Source: Clostridiales bacterium (GTDB taxonomy: Bacteria; Bacillota; Clostridia; Oscillospirales; Oscillospiraceae). From it: a DNA stretch of 64,000 nt. Of this stretch, positions 1 to 8,737 are shown in pieces. The notes below the pieces were generated by a model. It made no database searches and was not told where the DNA came from. It saw only the letters and a list, made by a program, of their open reading frames with translations. The DNA lies in assembly GCA_019415645.1 (NCBI GenBank), contig DXYV01000004.1, forward strand, positions 72,640 through 136,639. Direction: 5' to 3'. Both the position numbers and the translations under genes were made by a program. Each line of letters opens with the position of its first letter. Positions within the stretch are counted from its first letter, which is position 1.

Positions 1-2
1 GC

Positions 3-602
3 AGCGAGGAATACTTTGACCAGATGATTGCCTGGGGCGCCCGCTTCTGCTGGTTCTTCACCTACATGCCCGTGGGCAAGGATGCGGTGCCCGAGCTGAT
101 GGTCTCTGCCGAGCAGAGAAAGTTTATGTACGAGCAGGTACACAAGTTCCGGGAGACCAAGCCTCTGTTTACCCTGGACTTCTGGAACGACGGGGAGTAC
201 GTGAACGGCTGCATCGCCGGCGGCCGGGTGTACCTCCACATCAATGCCAACGGCGATTACGAGCCCTGTGCCTTCATCCACTATTCCGACACCAACATCC
301 GCACCCACACCCTGCTGGAGGCCCTCCAGGCCCCGCTGTTCACCGCCTACAAGGAGGGTCAGCCCTGGAACGGCAATCTCCTGTGGCCCTGCCCTCTGCT
401 GGACAACCCGGAGGCTCTGGTGGACGCAGTGGAGCGCTCCGGCGCCCACTCCACCGACCTGCAATCCCCGGAGAACGTCCGCGACCTGGCGGCCAAGTGC
501 GAGGAAGCTGCCGAGAACTGGGCCCTAGTGGCCGACGAGCTGTGGGCCTGCTCCCACGGCTGCGCCTCCTGCGCAGGCTGCGGGAAGGAGGCCGGCGCGT
601 GA
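3..602 (+). CDS. Radical SAM protein, C-terminal part (5' end outside window)
   Basis: The reading frame is open from the window edge and ends at TGA 600-602, so only the C-terminal ~199 residues are present. The segment G-C-I-A-G-G-R followed by N-x-x-G-D-Y-E-P-C and HYSDTNI is typical of the auxiliary-cluster (SPASM/twitch-like) half of radical SAM enzymes. The extreme C-terminus carries a cysteine cluster (CSHGCASCAGC) that could ligate an Fe-S centre. The canonical CxxxCxxC SAM motif would lie upstream of the window, so substrate and subfamily cannot be assigned. The next features downstream are a small ORF and a strong terminator. Confidence 0.75.
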   Translation, partial: SEEYFDQMIAWGARFCWFFTYMPVGKDAVPELMVSAEQRKFMYEQVHKFRETKPLFTLDFWNDGEYVNGCIAGGRVYLHINANGDYEPCAFIHYSDTNIRTHTLLEALQAPLFTAYKEGQPWNGNLLWPCPLLDNPEALVDAVERSGAHSTDLQSPENVRDLAAKCEEAAENWALVADELWACSHGCASCAGCGKEAGA

Positions 603-658
603 GCCGGCTCCTTGCGGCCGCCGCCCCTTGACCGGACCGGAACCTGCCGTGAGTCGCC

Positions 659-817
659 ATGGAGAACCGGCTTGCGCCCGAGGTTTGGGTGAACGAGGAA
701 GAGAAAATCGTTGCGTTCCAGGCGACCCCCGCCTGGCGGCATATCCAGTTTCCCTCCGCCGAGCATACGCTGCGCTTTCTGGATCTTCTGGCAGCGCAGG
801 GATACCGGTTTCAGTAA
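659..817 (+). CDS. Small hypothetical protein (52 aa)
   Basis: ATG at 659, stop TAA at 815-817, giving a 52-residue acidic protein beginning MENRLAPEVW and ending GYRFQ. It fills most of the gap between the radical SAM gene and the bidirectional terminator at 848-895, so it probably shares the upstream transcript. No good Shine-Dalgarno precedes the ATG, which lowers confidence. The sequence (two Trp, FQATPAWRH, a Leu-rich helix near the end) looks protein-like rather than a random frame. I do not recognise a family. Confidence 0.5.
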   Translation: MENRLAPEVWVNEEEKIVAFQATPAWRHIQFPSAEHTLRFLDLLAAQGYRFQ

Positions 818-847
818 GCCGGCGGGATGATCCAACGGAAGCATCCA

Positions 848-895
848 AAAACAGCCGCGGCGCGGAGATAAAAGTCTCCGCGCCGCGGCTGTTTT
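848..895. terminator. Bidirectional rho-independent terminator
   Basis: A perfect 21-bp inverted repeat (848-868 with 875-895) with a 6-nt loop; A-run on the left and T-run on the right make it work in both directions. It isolates the radical SAM transcript from the signalling island. Confidence 0.85.
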
Positions 896-967
896 GCGTA
901 TGGGTGCCGGAGTGAATGAATATTCTGAATAGCTGGAACATTACTCACTCCGATAAGGGGTAAATTG

Positions 968-996
968 TTGACAAGGATTCTGCGTATCGCTATAAT
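968..996 (+). promoter_or_regulatory. Consensus sigma-A promoter for the signalling island
   Basis: TTGACA (968-973), exactly 17 bp, TATAAT (991-996). This is the full consensus and the only strong promoter I see ahead of the FHA/protease/kinase genes. The leader to the first start codon is about 145 nt (1003-1148) and contains a weak ACCGG/CCGGT hairpin near 1073-1090 but nothing I recognise as a riboswitch. Confidence 0.85.
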
Positions 997-1148
997 TTAA
1001 GGTACATAGATGGACTAATTTTGGGGAAAAGGACCGAAGAGACCGCAGAGGTTTATGGGGAGATTTACCGGACAGGGAAACCGGTTGGACGAATCCAAAG
1101 GGGGACCATGCTATAACATAGACAGATCAATACGAGGGGGACTTGGAT

Positions 1149-2510
1149 ATGAAACGAGCCAGAATACAAATGGGACGTGTGCTGTGCGCGCTGGTACTGG
1201 CAGTTTGGCTGGCGGTGCCCGCGTTCGCCCAGTCGAATGAGCCCGATTTTTACGACTGCGTCCTGACGCTTTATGCCTACGACGAGACGGAACAGTTTGT
1301 GTCCAGTTCCAGCGGTATCCAAATTCAGGCCGGAGACGGAAGCGGAGGTTTCTGGGCGGTAGGCAGCTACGGTCTGACTGCCGGAACCGCCTACTATGTG
1401 GCCGTGAATCCTTATGACGGCGATTTCTATGCGATGGCTGAGCCCATCGCGGGAGACGAGGCCAGCGGAATCGCGGTATTCCGGCTGAGCGGGCAGGTCC
1501 CCGATGTGACGGCTCCTGCACTGCGCACCCTGGACGGCCTGAGCAGCGGCGATTATGCGGTAATCGCCGGAACCATGCGGGAGGATGATTCATACTATTC
1601 TTTCTATCGCTCGGCGATGATGACGGAGCTGGAGACCCGGAACGGATACACCTGCCTGACCCTTCAGGACGGGAAGTATCCCCTGAGTGAGCTCGATATT
1701 GTGCCCATCGGCGCGGCCATGAGCGCTGTGGACGAGGTCATTGGTTTTTATGTGGGGGATTATCAGGTCTTTCCCGCGGGCTATCTCATGACAGGGACGG
1801 ATGGAATCGGAACCTTTGGAAACGGCGGATCGGAGGACACGCCGGACACGCCCACCAGCACTCCCGATAACCCGGAGCCTGATACGCCCTCCACGCCGCC
1901 GGAGGAGGAGCCGGGGAACGGCGGGGCCTCCCTGGAAATCGTTCAGGCGGACACCGGAATGGAGGAACTGCTCCGCCGCGCGCAGGCGGAGCGGAGCCGG
2001 GCAAATCTGCTGCGGGTGGTGCTGATCGTAGCCGCTGTGGCGGCCGCCGCCGGACTGGTCGCATTCGCCCTGGTGCGCAGCCGGAGGCAGCGGGCCGCCG
2101 CAGTGCCGGGCGCGGAGCCGATTCAAACGGATTCCGGCCAGACCATGGGAAAGACGGAATATGTGGGCGCACAGGAGTACGGCAAAACCGAGCCCGCCAT
2201 ATCCCGCTGCCGCGTGATACCGCTGGCCGGAACGCCGGGCGGGCCGCGGGAGGTTCCGCTTCAGGGCCTGACCTTTGGCCGCAGCCCGGAGTGCGACGTC
2301 ACCTTCGCGCCGGATACCGGCGGAGTCAGCGGACGGCACTGCGCGCTTGGGTGGCAGAACGGCGCACTGGTGCTGACCGATCTGCACTCATCCTTCGGGA
2401 CCCTGCTGGAGGACGGGCGCAAACTGACCGATGAAAGTATCCAAGTCACAAACGGTATGCGCTTCTATCTGGGGTCCCGCCAAATCGGGTTCCAAATCGA
2501 ACTGCAGTAA
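1149..2510 (+). CDS. Secreted/membrane FHA protein with degenerate protease-like ectodomain
   Basis: Start ATG 1149 is chosen because AGGGGGA (1135-1141) lies 7 nt upstream; an in-frame TTG at 1143 is too close. 453 residues: signal peptide 1-27 (ends AFA), extracellular domain ~28-220, a Thr/Pro/Glu-rich linker ~228-258, one membrane segment ~288-310, and a C-terminal FHA domain ~360-453 (GRSPECDV, SGRHC, LTDLHSSFGT). The ectodomain aligns by eye with the active protease encoded next door, but the TNHHV position reads VGSYGLTAG (71-79) and the GNSGGP position reads GAAMSA (188-193), so the His and Ser of the triad are lost. I infer a pseudoprotease sensor coupled to an intracellular phosphothreonine reader. 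The juxtamembrane linker has two KTE motifs that may be kinase targets. Confidence 0.8.
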   Translation: MKRARIQMGRVLCALVLAVWLAVPAFAQSNEPDFYDCVLTLYAYDETEQFVSSSSGIQIQAGDGSGGFWAVGSYGLTAGTAYYVAVNPYDGDFYAMAEPIAGDEASGIAVFRLSGQVPDVTAPALRTLDGLSSGDYAVIAGTMREDDSYYSFYRSAMMTELETRNGYTCLTLQDGKYPLSELDIVPIGAAMSAVDEVIGFYVGDYQVFPAGYLMTGTDGIGTFGNGGSEDTPDTPTSTPDNPEPDTPSTPPEEEPGNGGASLEIVQADTGMEELLRRAQAERSRANLLRVVLIVAAVAAAAGLVAFALVRSRRQRAAAVPGAEPIQTDSGQTMGKTEYVGAQEYGKTEPAISRCRVIPLAGTPGGPREVPLQGLTFGRSPECDVTFAPDTGGVSGRHCALGWQNGALVLTDLHSSFGTLLEDGRKLTDESIQVTNGMRFYLGSRQIGFQIELQ

Positions 2511-2543
2511 GCGGGACCGCCCGGTCCCGGTCAGGAGGAGAAG

Positions 2544-3956
2544 ATGATGAAGATGAAAAAAAGAGCCGGCTGCATGTCACTGGCGCTGAGCTTCCTGCTG
2601 TGTATCCTGTTTGCCGTGCCTGCCCAGGCTGCCGCTTCGGAGAACGCGGCTTCCGCCGCACGCAATGGCGTGGTGCGGATTTTGGCGGTGCGCGACAATG
2701 GTACATTTTGGATGGGAAGCGCGTTTGCCGTGGGCGAAGCGGGAGAGCCCTCTTCTGTCTTTGTGACCAATCACCATGTCTCTGCGGGAAGCGACTTCCA
2801 GGGCGCGGATGAGCTCTATATCCTGCTGGACGATGAGTGGAACGCTGCGGCGGAGGAAGGCGGGCTGGAGATCGACATGAACCACGCAGTCCGCTGCCAT
2901 GCCATCTATGAGCCGGAGCAGAACCCGGACTATGCCATTCTTCAGGCGGAGCGGGTCATTACGGAGCGCGTTGCCCTGCCGCTGATGCCGTCGTCCCTGG
3001 CGACACCGGGCGAAACCGTCTACGTGATCGGATTTCCGGGCCTGAGCGATGACATTACACGCTCCAACACAGCGTCAATCGACAACGTTACCATCACGAC
3101 AGGCGTGCTTTCCCGGCTGACGCACATGAACCTGGGAGATGTGGATACCGATGTGATCCAGACGGATGCGGTCATCAACAGCGGAAATTCCGGCGGCCCC
3201 ATGGTCACGGCGGATGGATATGTGATCGGACTGAATACTTATGGTATGGCCAGCTCGGAGGGGGCGATTGACGGTTCGATCTATATGGCGGTCCAGATCG
3301 ACTATGTAATCAGCCGCCTGAACGACCTGATCGAGATCGGCACGCTGCACGATTTCTCCTATACCCTGATCACCGACCGGGAGGGGGGCTCCGGCCTGCT
3401 GCCCACCATCCTGATCTGCGTGGCGGTGGTGGCGGTGGCCGCCGTGGCGGCGTTCCTGATTCTGCGCCGCGGCAAAAAGACCGCACCCACAGCGGCCGGG
3501 CGGTCCCACACAGCGCAGGCAAGCGCCCGTCCGGGCCGGGAGTACCCCAAAACCGGACCGGCGGAGGATGGCTTCCCCAAAACAGCGCCGGTGGACCCCA
3601 TCGGCAGGACCATGCCGGCGGACGCGTTCCCGGAGCTGCGGCTGGTGGGCATAGAGGGCTGTTTTGCCGGCCGCCGCTTTGCCGTGAACGGAGCGGTGCG
3701 CCTGGGGCGCCTTCCGGAGAAAAACGACCTGGTTTTCCCGGCCGACACCACCGGCGTCAGCGGAACGCACTGCGTGGTGCGCCTGACCGGCGGCGGAGCT
3801 GCGCTTACCGACCTGGGCTCCTCCTTCGGCACCTTCCTGAACGACGGGACCCGCCTCCAACCCAACCAGCCGGTGGAGCTCAAGGTGGGAGACACCTTCG
3901 CCCTGGGTTCTCAAAAGCAGAAATTCCGGCTGGAACGCAAGGATTCCGCAGTCTGA
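2544..3956 (+). CDS. Membrane trypsin-like serine protease with cytosolic FHA domain
   Basis: Start ATG 2544 follows AGGAGG (2533-2538); ATG 2547 is equally possible. 470 residues. Signal peptide ~1-29 (ends AQA), then an S1C/HtrA-like protease domain ~35-265 with an intact triad: His78 in TNHHV, Asp129 in PDYAIL, Ser216 in GNSGGP. There is no PDZ domain. A membrane helix (~287-307) is followed by a basic stop-transfer (RRGKK), a Pro-rich linker and an FHA domain ~375-465 (LGRLPEKNDL, SGTHC, DLGSSFGT). Protease outside and phosphopeptide reader inside suggest that cytosolic phosphorylation controls, or is controlled by, an extracytoplasmic proteolytic event. It lies 33 nt after the FHA/pseudoprotease gene and 26 nt before the pseudokinase gene, so probably one operon. 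Confidence 0.85.
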   Translation: MMKMKKRAGCMSLALSFLLCILFAVPAQAAASENAASAARNGVVRILAVRDNGTFWMGSAFAVGEAGEPSSVFVTNHHVSAGSDFQGADELYILLDDEWNAAAEEGGLEIDMNHAVRCHAIYEPEQNPDYAILQAERVITERVALPLMPSSLATPGETVYVIGFPGLSDDITRSNTASIDNVTITTGVLSRLTHMNLGDVDTDVIQTDAVINSGNSGGPMVTADGYVIGLNTYGMASSEGAIDGSIYMAVQIDYVISRLNDLIEIGTLHDFSYTLITDREGGSGLLPTILICVAVVAVAAVAAFLILRRGKKTAPTAAGRSHTAQASARPGREYPKTGPAEDGFPKTAPVDPIGRTMPADAFPELRLVGIEGCFAGRRFAVNGAVRLGRLPEKNDLVFPADTTGVSGTHCVVRLTGGGAALTDLGSSFGTFLNDGTRLQPNQPVELKVGDTFALGSQKQKFRLERKDSAV

Positions 3957-3982
3957 ACGCGGGCGTAAAGGAGTGAGCTTCG

Positions 3983-6391
3983 ATGGACGCGCCTGGCACG
4001 GGCAATACATCCACGGCGGGATTTCTGCCCCTGGGCACGGTCCTTCAGGGCCGTTACCGGCTGGAAAAGATCCTGGGCTTTGATTGGCGGAGCAACTGGT
4101 ATGCAGCGATGGATACGCAGCTGGAGCGCCGGGTGACCCTTCAGGAATTTTTCCCCCGCGCGTCCGTGCGGCGAGAGGAGGGAACGGAAAGCGTACAAAG
4201 CTTTGGCGGCGCCAACAGCTTTTTGCGCGGATTGCCTGCCTTTCTGAAGCAGGCAGAGAAGCTGGCCCGGCTGGGGACCGGCATACCGGCGGTCTGGGTG
4301 CTGGATGTGTTTGAAACCAATCGGACCGCCTATGTGGTAATGGAGGCCTGTCAGGGCCGCACCCTGCGGGAGGAAGTGGAGGCAAAGGGACCGCTTCCCC
4401 CCGGCGAGGCGTTCGCGCTGCTGCATCTTCTGGCTGCCGGACTGGCCGACTGCCACGCGGCAGGCGTATTTCACTGGGACATACGGCCGGAGAATCTTCT
4501 GCGCCTGTCCGACGGGAGAGTCAAGCTGATTCGCTTCGACGCGGGATATAAGGACCGGCTGCAGGAAGAACCTCCTGACGCTCCGGGCGCGCTGGCGGCT
4601 TCGCCTTATGCACCTCCGGAGCTGGCACGGGAGTTTTGGGACCGGCCGCGCTGCGACGTGTACGGCCTGTGCGCCTCTATCTGTTTCTGTCTGACGGGCC
4701 GGGAGCCGCCCTCCGGTCAGGTGCGTTTGAACGCGCTGGCGGATGGCAGGCGTGATCCGCTTCTGCTGGGAGAGGTTGCGGGAAGGCGGCTGGGAGCGGA
4801 GCACTCCAATTGGAAAGAACGTATGCTGCTAAAGGGATTGGAGCTGGACCCGGAGAAGCGCTGGCAAACCATGAATCCGTTAAAAGAACCCGCACGGGAC
4901 AGCGGCCGCGCCGATCTGCTTCCCGCCGGCACCCGTCTGGGCACGAGCTACCAGATTGAATGTCCACAGTGGGAGAGCAGAACGCTTCGCAACTATTTGG
5001 CCTGGGACGGCGGCCGGATGAGACGGGTGACGATATGGGAATATTTTCCATCCCTGATGGCCAGAAGGGACGTGTCCCGCTCGCTGGAAGTGAGGATGAC
5101 TTCCACCCAGGGGGAGCAGGCGTACCAGACGGGACTGGAGTGTTTTTTGCAATGGGCGAAGGTTTTCCTGAAGCTGCAGGGCATACCTCAGCTGGTTCCG
5201 GTGCAGGACGCTTTTTTGGCCCACCATACCGCCTATGTGGTGGAAGAACTGCCGGACGGGCGCAGCGCAGCGGAGCGCGCAGCCCAACAGGAGCAGATCG
5301 ACGCAGAGCAGGTGTTTTCAGCGCTCCGGACGGCGGCCCGCGGTGCGGCGGCGATTCACGCTGGCGGCACGATTTTGGAGGAAATCGTGCCCGAACAGCT
5401 GCTCTGGCGGGAAGATGGCCGCGTACAGCTGGCCGGACTGTTTGCCAGGAAGGTGGAAGAGGAGCTGAGCAAAATCGTTCCGGCGGATGACGTCCCGCCC
5501 GGACCTCCTTCGCCCTATCGGCCCCTGGAATTCGACAAGAGAGATTTGGGAGAAAAGGGTCCCTGGAGCGACGGGTACAGCCTGTGCGCCATCGCTTACA
5601 CCTGCCTGACCGGGAATGCGCCGCCCAATGCGTTGGAACGGGAGAGGGCTCTGAGGACGGGGGCGGCGGACCCGCTGGTCCTTCCGTCTGAGCTGGGGAT
5701 TAAATTGACCTACCGCCAGCAGGCGGTCCTTCGAAAAGGCCTGGCACTTTCCCCGGAGGAGCGCTGGAGGAGCATGGAGGAACTGTCCGGCGCGCTGGAA
5801 GGACCGCCGGACCGGGCCGAGTGGGAGCGGAACGGAAAACGGCATAAGAAAGGCGGAGCAGGGCCGGAGCCAAAGCCAAAGCGGGGACAGAACGGATGGA
5901 CCCGGTTCTGGACCTGGCTGTGGAAGCCCAGAGACGAGAAAAAACGCTCCATCGCCCATTACCTCGCTCCGATTCTGATCCTTGCAATCGTGAGTGGCGC
6001 GGTGGCCTGGACCCACCGGCCGGAACCGCCGACGCCCCAGGAGGAACAATGGGAGAAGCTCCAGATAATAGGTACATTCTCGGATGGGGACCTGACTTAC
6101 CGTACCAATGCAATCGACGTGCCGGGGGTATGGGTGATCGGTTATACCGGGAGCGGCACGGAGGTGACCATCCCGGAAAAAGTCCTGGATATTCCGGTGG
6201 TCGGCATCGAACCTGCGGCTCTGACGGACAGCGGTCTTGAGACGGTTTATCTGCCGGACAGCATCCCCTATGATCCGGCGGCCTTTCCAAGTGCATGTAC
6301 CGTGATCGGCGGACGGCCCAAAGAGGCGGGCCAGACCAATCTGGAGCAGCAGCTGAATGAGGCGGCCCGGACGGACTCCGGCGTACCATAG
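3983..6391 (+). CDS. Tandem pseudokinase membrane protein
   Basis: ATG 3983 is preceded by AAGGAG (3968-3973). 802 residues with two kinase-like units. Unit 1 (~24-305): glycine loop degenerate, VAIK lysine replaced by Gln54 (VTLQEFFP), HRD read as HWD (164-166) although the following Asn is kept, DFG read as RFD (184-186). Unit 2 (~320-600): VAIK is VTIWEYFP, the HRD/N region reads LEEIVPEQ and DFG reads GLF. Helix F-I landmarks (DVYGLCAS, GLELDPEKRW) remain in both. A single membrane helix (~650-672) is followed by a short LRR_5/BspA-like ectodomain that ends CTVIGG, as the true kinase ectodomain ends CTVTGG. Catalysis is unlikely; allosteric or scaffolding control of the neighbouring kinase is inferred from the paralogy and linkage. 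Confidence 0.8.
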   Translation: MDAPGTGNTSTAGFLPLGTVLQGRYRLEKILGFDWRSNWYAAMDTQLERRVTLQEFFPRASVRREEGTESVQSFGGANSFLRGLPAFLKQAEKLARLGTGIPAVWVLDVFETNRTAYVVMEACQGRTLREEVEAKGPLPPGEAFALLHLLAAGLADCHAAGVFHWDIRPENLLRLSDGRVKLIRFDAGYKDRLQEEPPDAPGALAASPYAPPELAREFWDRPRCDVYGLCASICFCLTGREPPSGQVRLNALADGRRDPLLLGEVAGRRLGAEHSNWKERMLLKGLELDPEKRWQTMNPLKEPARDSGRADLLPAGTRLGTSYQIECPQWESRTLRNYLAWDGGRMRRVTIWEYFPSLMARRDVSRSLEVRMTSTQGEQAYQTGLECFLQWAKVFLKLQGIPQLVPVQDAFLAHHTAYVVEELPDGRSAAERAAQQEQIDAEQVFSALRTAARGAAAIHAGGTILEEIVPEQLLWREDGRVQLAGLFARKVEEELSKIVPADDVPPGPPSPYRPLEFDKRDLGEKGPWSDGYSLCAIAYTCLTGNAPPNALERERALRTGAADPLVLPSELGIKLTYRQQAVLRKGLALSPEERWRSMEELSGALEGPPDRAEWERNGKRHKKGGAGPEPKPKRGQNGWTRFWTWLWKPRDEKKRSIAHYLAPILILAIVSGAVAWTHRPEPPTPQEEQWEKLQIIGTFSDGDLTYRTNAIDVPGVWVIGYTGSGTEVTIPEKVLDIPVVGIEPAALTDSGLETVYLPDSIPYDPAAFPSACTVIGGRPKEAGQTNLEQQLNEAARTDSGVP

Positions 6392-6495
6392 GGGAAATCA
6401 GCCGGACCGGGCCGGGGCCCGCCGTGATATGCTTGCCATAGAGAAAACACCGGGGCGGCCCCGCGCCGCTGCCCGGCATGAGAGAGGTGAATGAA

Positions 6496-8724
6496 ATGGA
6501 AGCCTATTGTCCCTATTGTATGCATCCCGCGCCTCCTGAGGGGCCCTGCCCCGGCTGCGGGAAACGACCCAGTGCGTACCAGCCGTCCAGCCACCATTTC
6601 CCGCCGGGGCGCCTGCTCCACGGGCGGTATGCGGTGGGCCGCGCTCTGGGAGAGGGCGGCTTTGGAATCACATACCTGGGGATGGACACCAATCTGGAGC
6701 GGCGGGTGGCCATCAAGGAATATTTCCCCACCACCTTCGTCAAGCGTGAGACCTCCGTGACGCTGAACGTCACCTGCTACACCCAGGCCAATCAGAATCT
6801 GTATGAGAAGGGACGGGATCAGTTCCTTCAGGAGGCCCGCACCATGGCCAGGCTGGATAAGATCCCGGAAATCGTGCAGGTGCTGGACTATTTCCCGGAG
6901 AACAATACGGCCTACATCGTGATGGAGTTCCTGGAGGGCAGTACGCTGAAGGAACTGACGGCCCAACAGGGCCGGATTCCGGCCAAGGGGCTGCTGGAGA
7001 TGCTGGAGCCGGTGCTGCGGGGCATGGAGGCCATGCACGCGGCGGGAATCATCCACCGGGACATCAGTCCGGATAATCTGATGGTCCTGAAAAGCGGCAA
7101 GGTCAAGCTGATGGACTTCGGCTGTGCCCGGGACATCGAGGGCGGGCACACCATGACGACGATGCTGAAGCACGGGTTTGCGCCGAAGGAGCAGTATTCC
7201 GGGCATGGCCAGGGCCCTTGGACAGATGTGTACGCCCTGTGCGCCACGATGTATTACTGCCTCACGGGCCGGGTCCCGCCCAGCGCCATGGAGCGGGACG
7301 ACAGCGAGGAGGACCCGCTGGTCCCGCCGACCCGGCTGGGCGCGATGCTCTCCCCAGGCCAGGAGACCGCCCTGCTGAAGGGGCTGGCGGTACGGGCGAA
7401 AAATCGCTGGCAGAGCGCTGCGAATCTGTATGCCGCGCTGTACGGTCAGACCATGGAGGGCTACCCGTGGGTCCCGCCGGAGGAGGATACCGGCCGGACG
7501 GAGGAAACCGAAACGGCCGGCGGAACAGAGAATGGCGCGCCCATCGGAGAGACCGAATTTGTCCGGGAGGACGAGACGGCCGCGGAGGACGGCAGGCAGG
7601 AGCGCGGCGGCACCGAATACATCCGGGAGGAGCAGGCGGACGATTCCGGACCCGAGCCAGAACCGGAGCCGCGGAAAACACGCGGATCGCCGGCCGCGTG
7701 GTGGAAGGGCCTGTCCAGGCAGATCAAGATCGGCGCGGGCGCCGCGGCCTGCTTGGTGGTCATTTTGGGCGTGGCCCTGGCCGTCGGCGGGAACTGGTCC
7801 GATGATTCCGCCCTTCATACGGGCAACGGGACTCAGCAGGCGGACGGCCGGATCACAAATACGCCGGAGCCTACGGATTCGCCGGAGCCCACGCCGGATC
7901 AGGAGACGGAGGGACCAACCAAGCTGACCGGTATAGAGGGGGCAGAGTCCGAGGGAACAGAGGAGACCACGGACCCCACGCCGGCGAGCCCCAGCCCTTC
8001 ACCCTCGGAGAGCCCCGTACCGGCGAGTCCCAGCCCCTCGCCCTCGGAAAGCACCGCGCCGGCGAGTCCCAGCCCTTCGCCTTCCGGGAACCCCGCACCG
8101 GCGAGTCCCAGCCCCTCGCCCTCCGGGGACCCCGCACCGGCAAGTCCCAGCCCGTCCCCTTCCGTCAGCGCCGCGGAGCCGGAGATTGGCGATACCTTTA
8201 CATATGGGAATTTCAGCTGTGAATATTCCTATCACGGAGGAGTGGACGGCCTGGCCCTCGTTGTGACCTATACCGGCTCGGAGAGTTCCGTCACGGTTCC
8301 GGCTGAGATCAACGGGTATCCAGTGAAATGGCTCTCCAGCTTTGGCAGCAACAGCTCGCTGGAGAGCATCACAATTCAGACGAGCGGACAGGGCGTGTAT
8401 TACATTTATGGGTTCAGCGGGTGCTCCAATCTCAAGCGTGCAACGATCGGAGGAAACGCGCGCATCAATGCCGGAGCCTTTTCCGGCTGCGCCAGCTTGA
8501 CCAGCGTTTCCCTCGGGGCAAATTGCGAGGTCGGGGAGGCGGCGTTCCAAAATACCACGGCGCTCAGCAGCGTCACGGTTGGAGAGGGCTGCACCATCGG
8601 CGAGGATGCCTTTGCCGGCTGTACCAGCCTGACGAGCATTACGCTGCCCGCCAGCTGCGTCTATGACTGGGAGGCGTTCCCCGACGGCTGCACCGTCACC
8701 GGAGGGACCCAGGAGGTGCTGTGA
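6496..8724 (+). CDS. Hanks-type Ser/Thr protein kinase with zinc ribbon, membrane helix and LRR_5-like ectodomain
   Basis: ATG 6496 is used because GAGAGGTG (6482-6489) sits 6 nt upstream; an in-frame ATG at 6478 lacks a site. 742 residues. An N-terminal zinc ribbon (C5, C8, C18, C21) precedes a complete kinase domain (~43-320): GEGGFG loop, Lys74 in VAIK, HRD 187-189 with the Asn, DFG 207-209. A linker rich in T-E-F/Y motifs leads to a membrane helix (~413-435), five copies of a 13-residue Ser/Pro repeat (7981-8175), and BspA/LRR_5-type repeats (SGCASLTSVSLG and similar) outside. All catalytic residues are intact, so this is the likely active kinase of the island. The ligand of the ectodomain is unknown. 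Its gene converges on the kinase-C-lobe/FHA gene with 13 nt between stops. Confidence 0.9.
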   Translation: MEAYCPYCMHPAPPEGPCPGCGKRPSAYQPSSHHFPPGRLLHGRYAVGRALGEGGFGITYLGMDTNLERRVAIKEYFPTTFVKRETSVTLNVTCYTQANQNLYEKGRDQFLQEARTMARLDKIPEIVQVLDYFPENNTAYIVMEFLEGSTLKELTAQQGRIPAKGLLEMLEPVLRGMEAMHAAGIIHRDISPDNLMVLKSGKVKLMDFGCARDIEGGHTMTTMLKHGFAPKEQYSGHGQGPWTDVYALCATMYYCLTGRVPPSAMERDDSEEDPLVPPTRLGAMLSPGQETALLKGLAVRAKNRWQSAANLYAALYGQTMEGYPWVPPEEDTGRTEETETAGGTENGAPIGETEFVREDETAAEDGRQERGGTEYIREEQADDSGPEPEPEPRKTRGSPAAWWKGLSRQIKIGAGAAACLVVILGVALAVGGNWSDDSALHTGNGTQQADGRITNTPEPTDSPEPTPDQETEGPTKLTGIEGAESEGTEETTDPTPASPSPSPSESPVPASPSPSPSESTAPASPSPSPSGNPAPASPSPSPSGDPAPASPSPSPSVSAAEPEIGDTFTYGNFSCEYSYHGGVDGLALVVTYTGSESSVTVPAEINGYPVKWLSSFGSNSSLESITIQTSGQGVYYIYGFSGCSNLKRATIGGNARINAGAFSGCASLTSVSLGANCEVGEAAFQNTTALSSVTVGEGCTIGEDAFAGCTSLTSITLPASCVYDWEAFPDGCTVTGGTQEVL
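7981..8175 (+). repeat. 39-bp in-frame tandem repeat (Ser/Pro stalk), 5 copies
   Basis: Units begin at 7981, 8020, 8059, 8098 and 8137. Each encodes P-A-S-P-S-P-S-P-S plus four variable residues. It forms an extended wall-spanning stalk between the kinase membrane helix and the LRR_5-like domain. Copy number could vary between strains by slippage. Confidence 0.9.
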
Positions 8725-8737
8725 TCCGCAGGACAGG

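Noticed and set aside
1003..1148. Possible riboswitch in the leader of the signalling island
   Set aside because: Only one weak hairpin and no conserved core that I recognise.
7981..8175. Regularly spaced repeats as a CRISPR array
   Set aside because: Units are directly tandem, in frame and encode Ser/Pro; no spacers and no cas genes.
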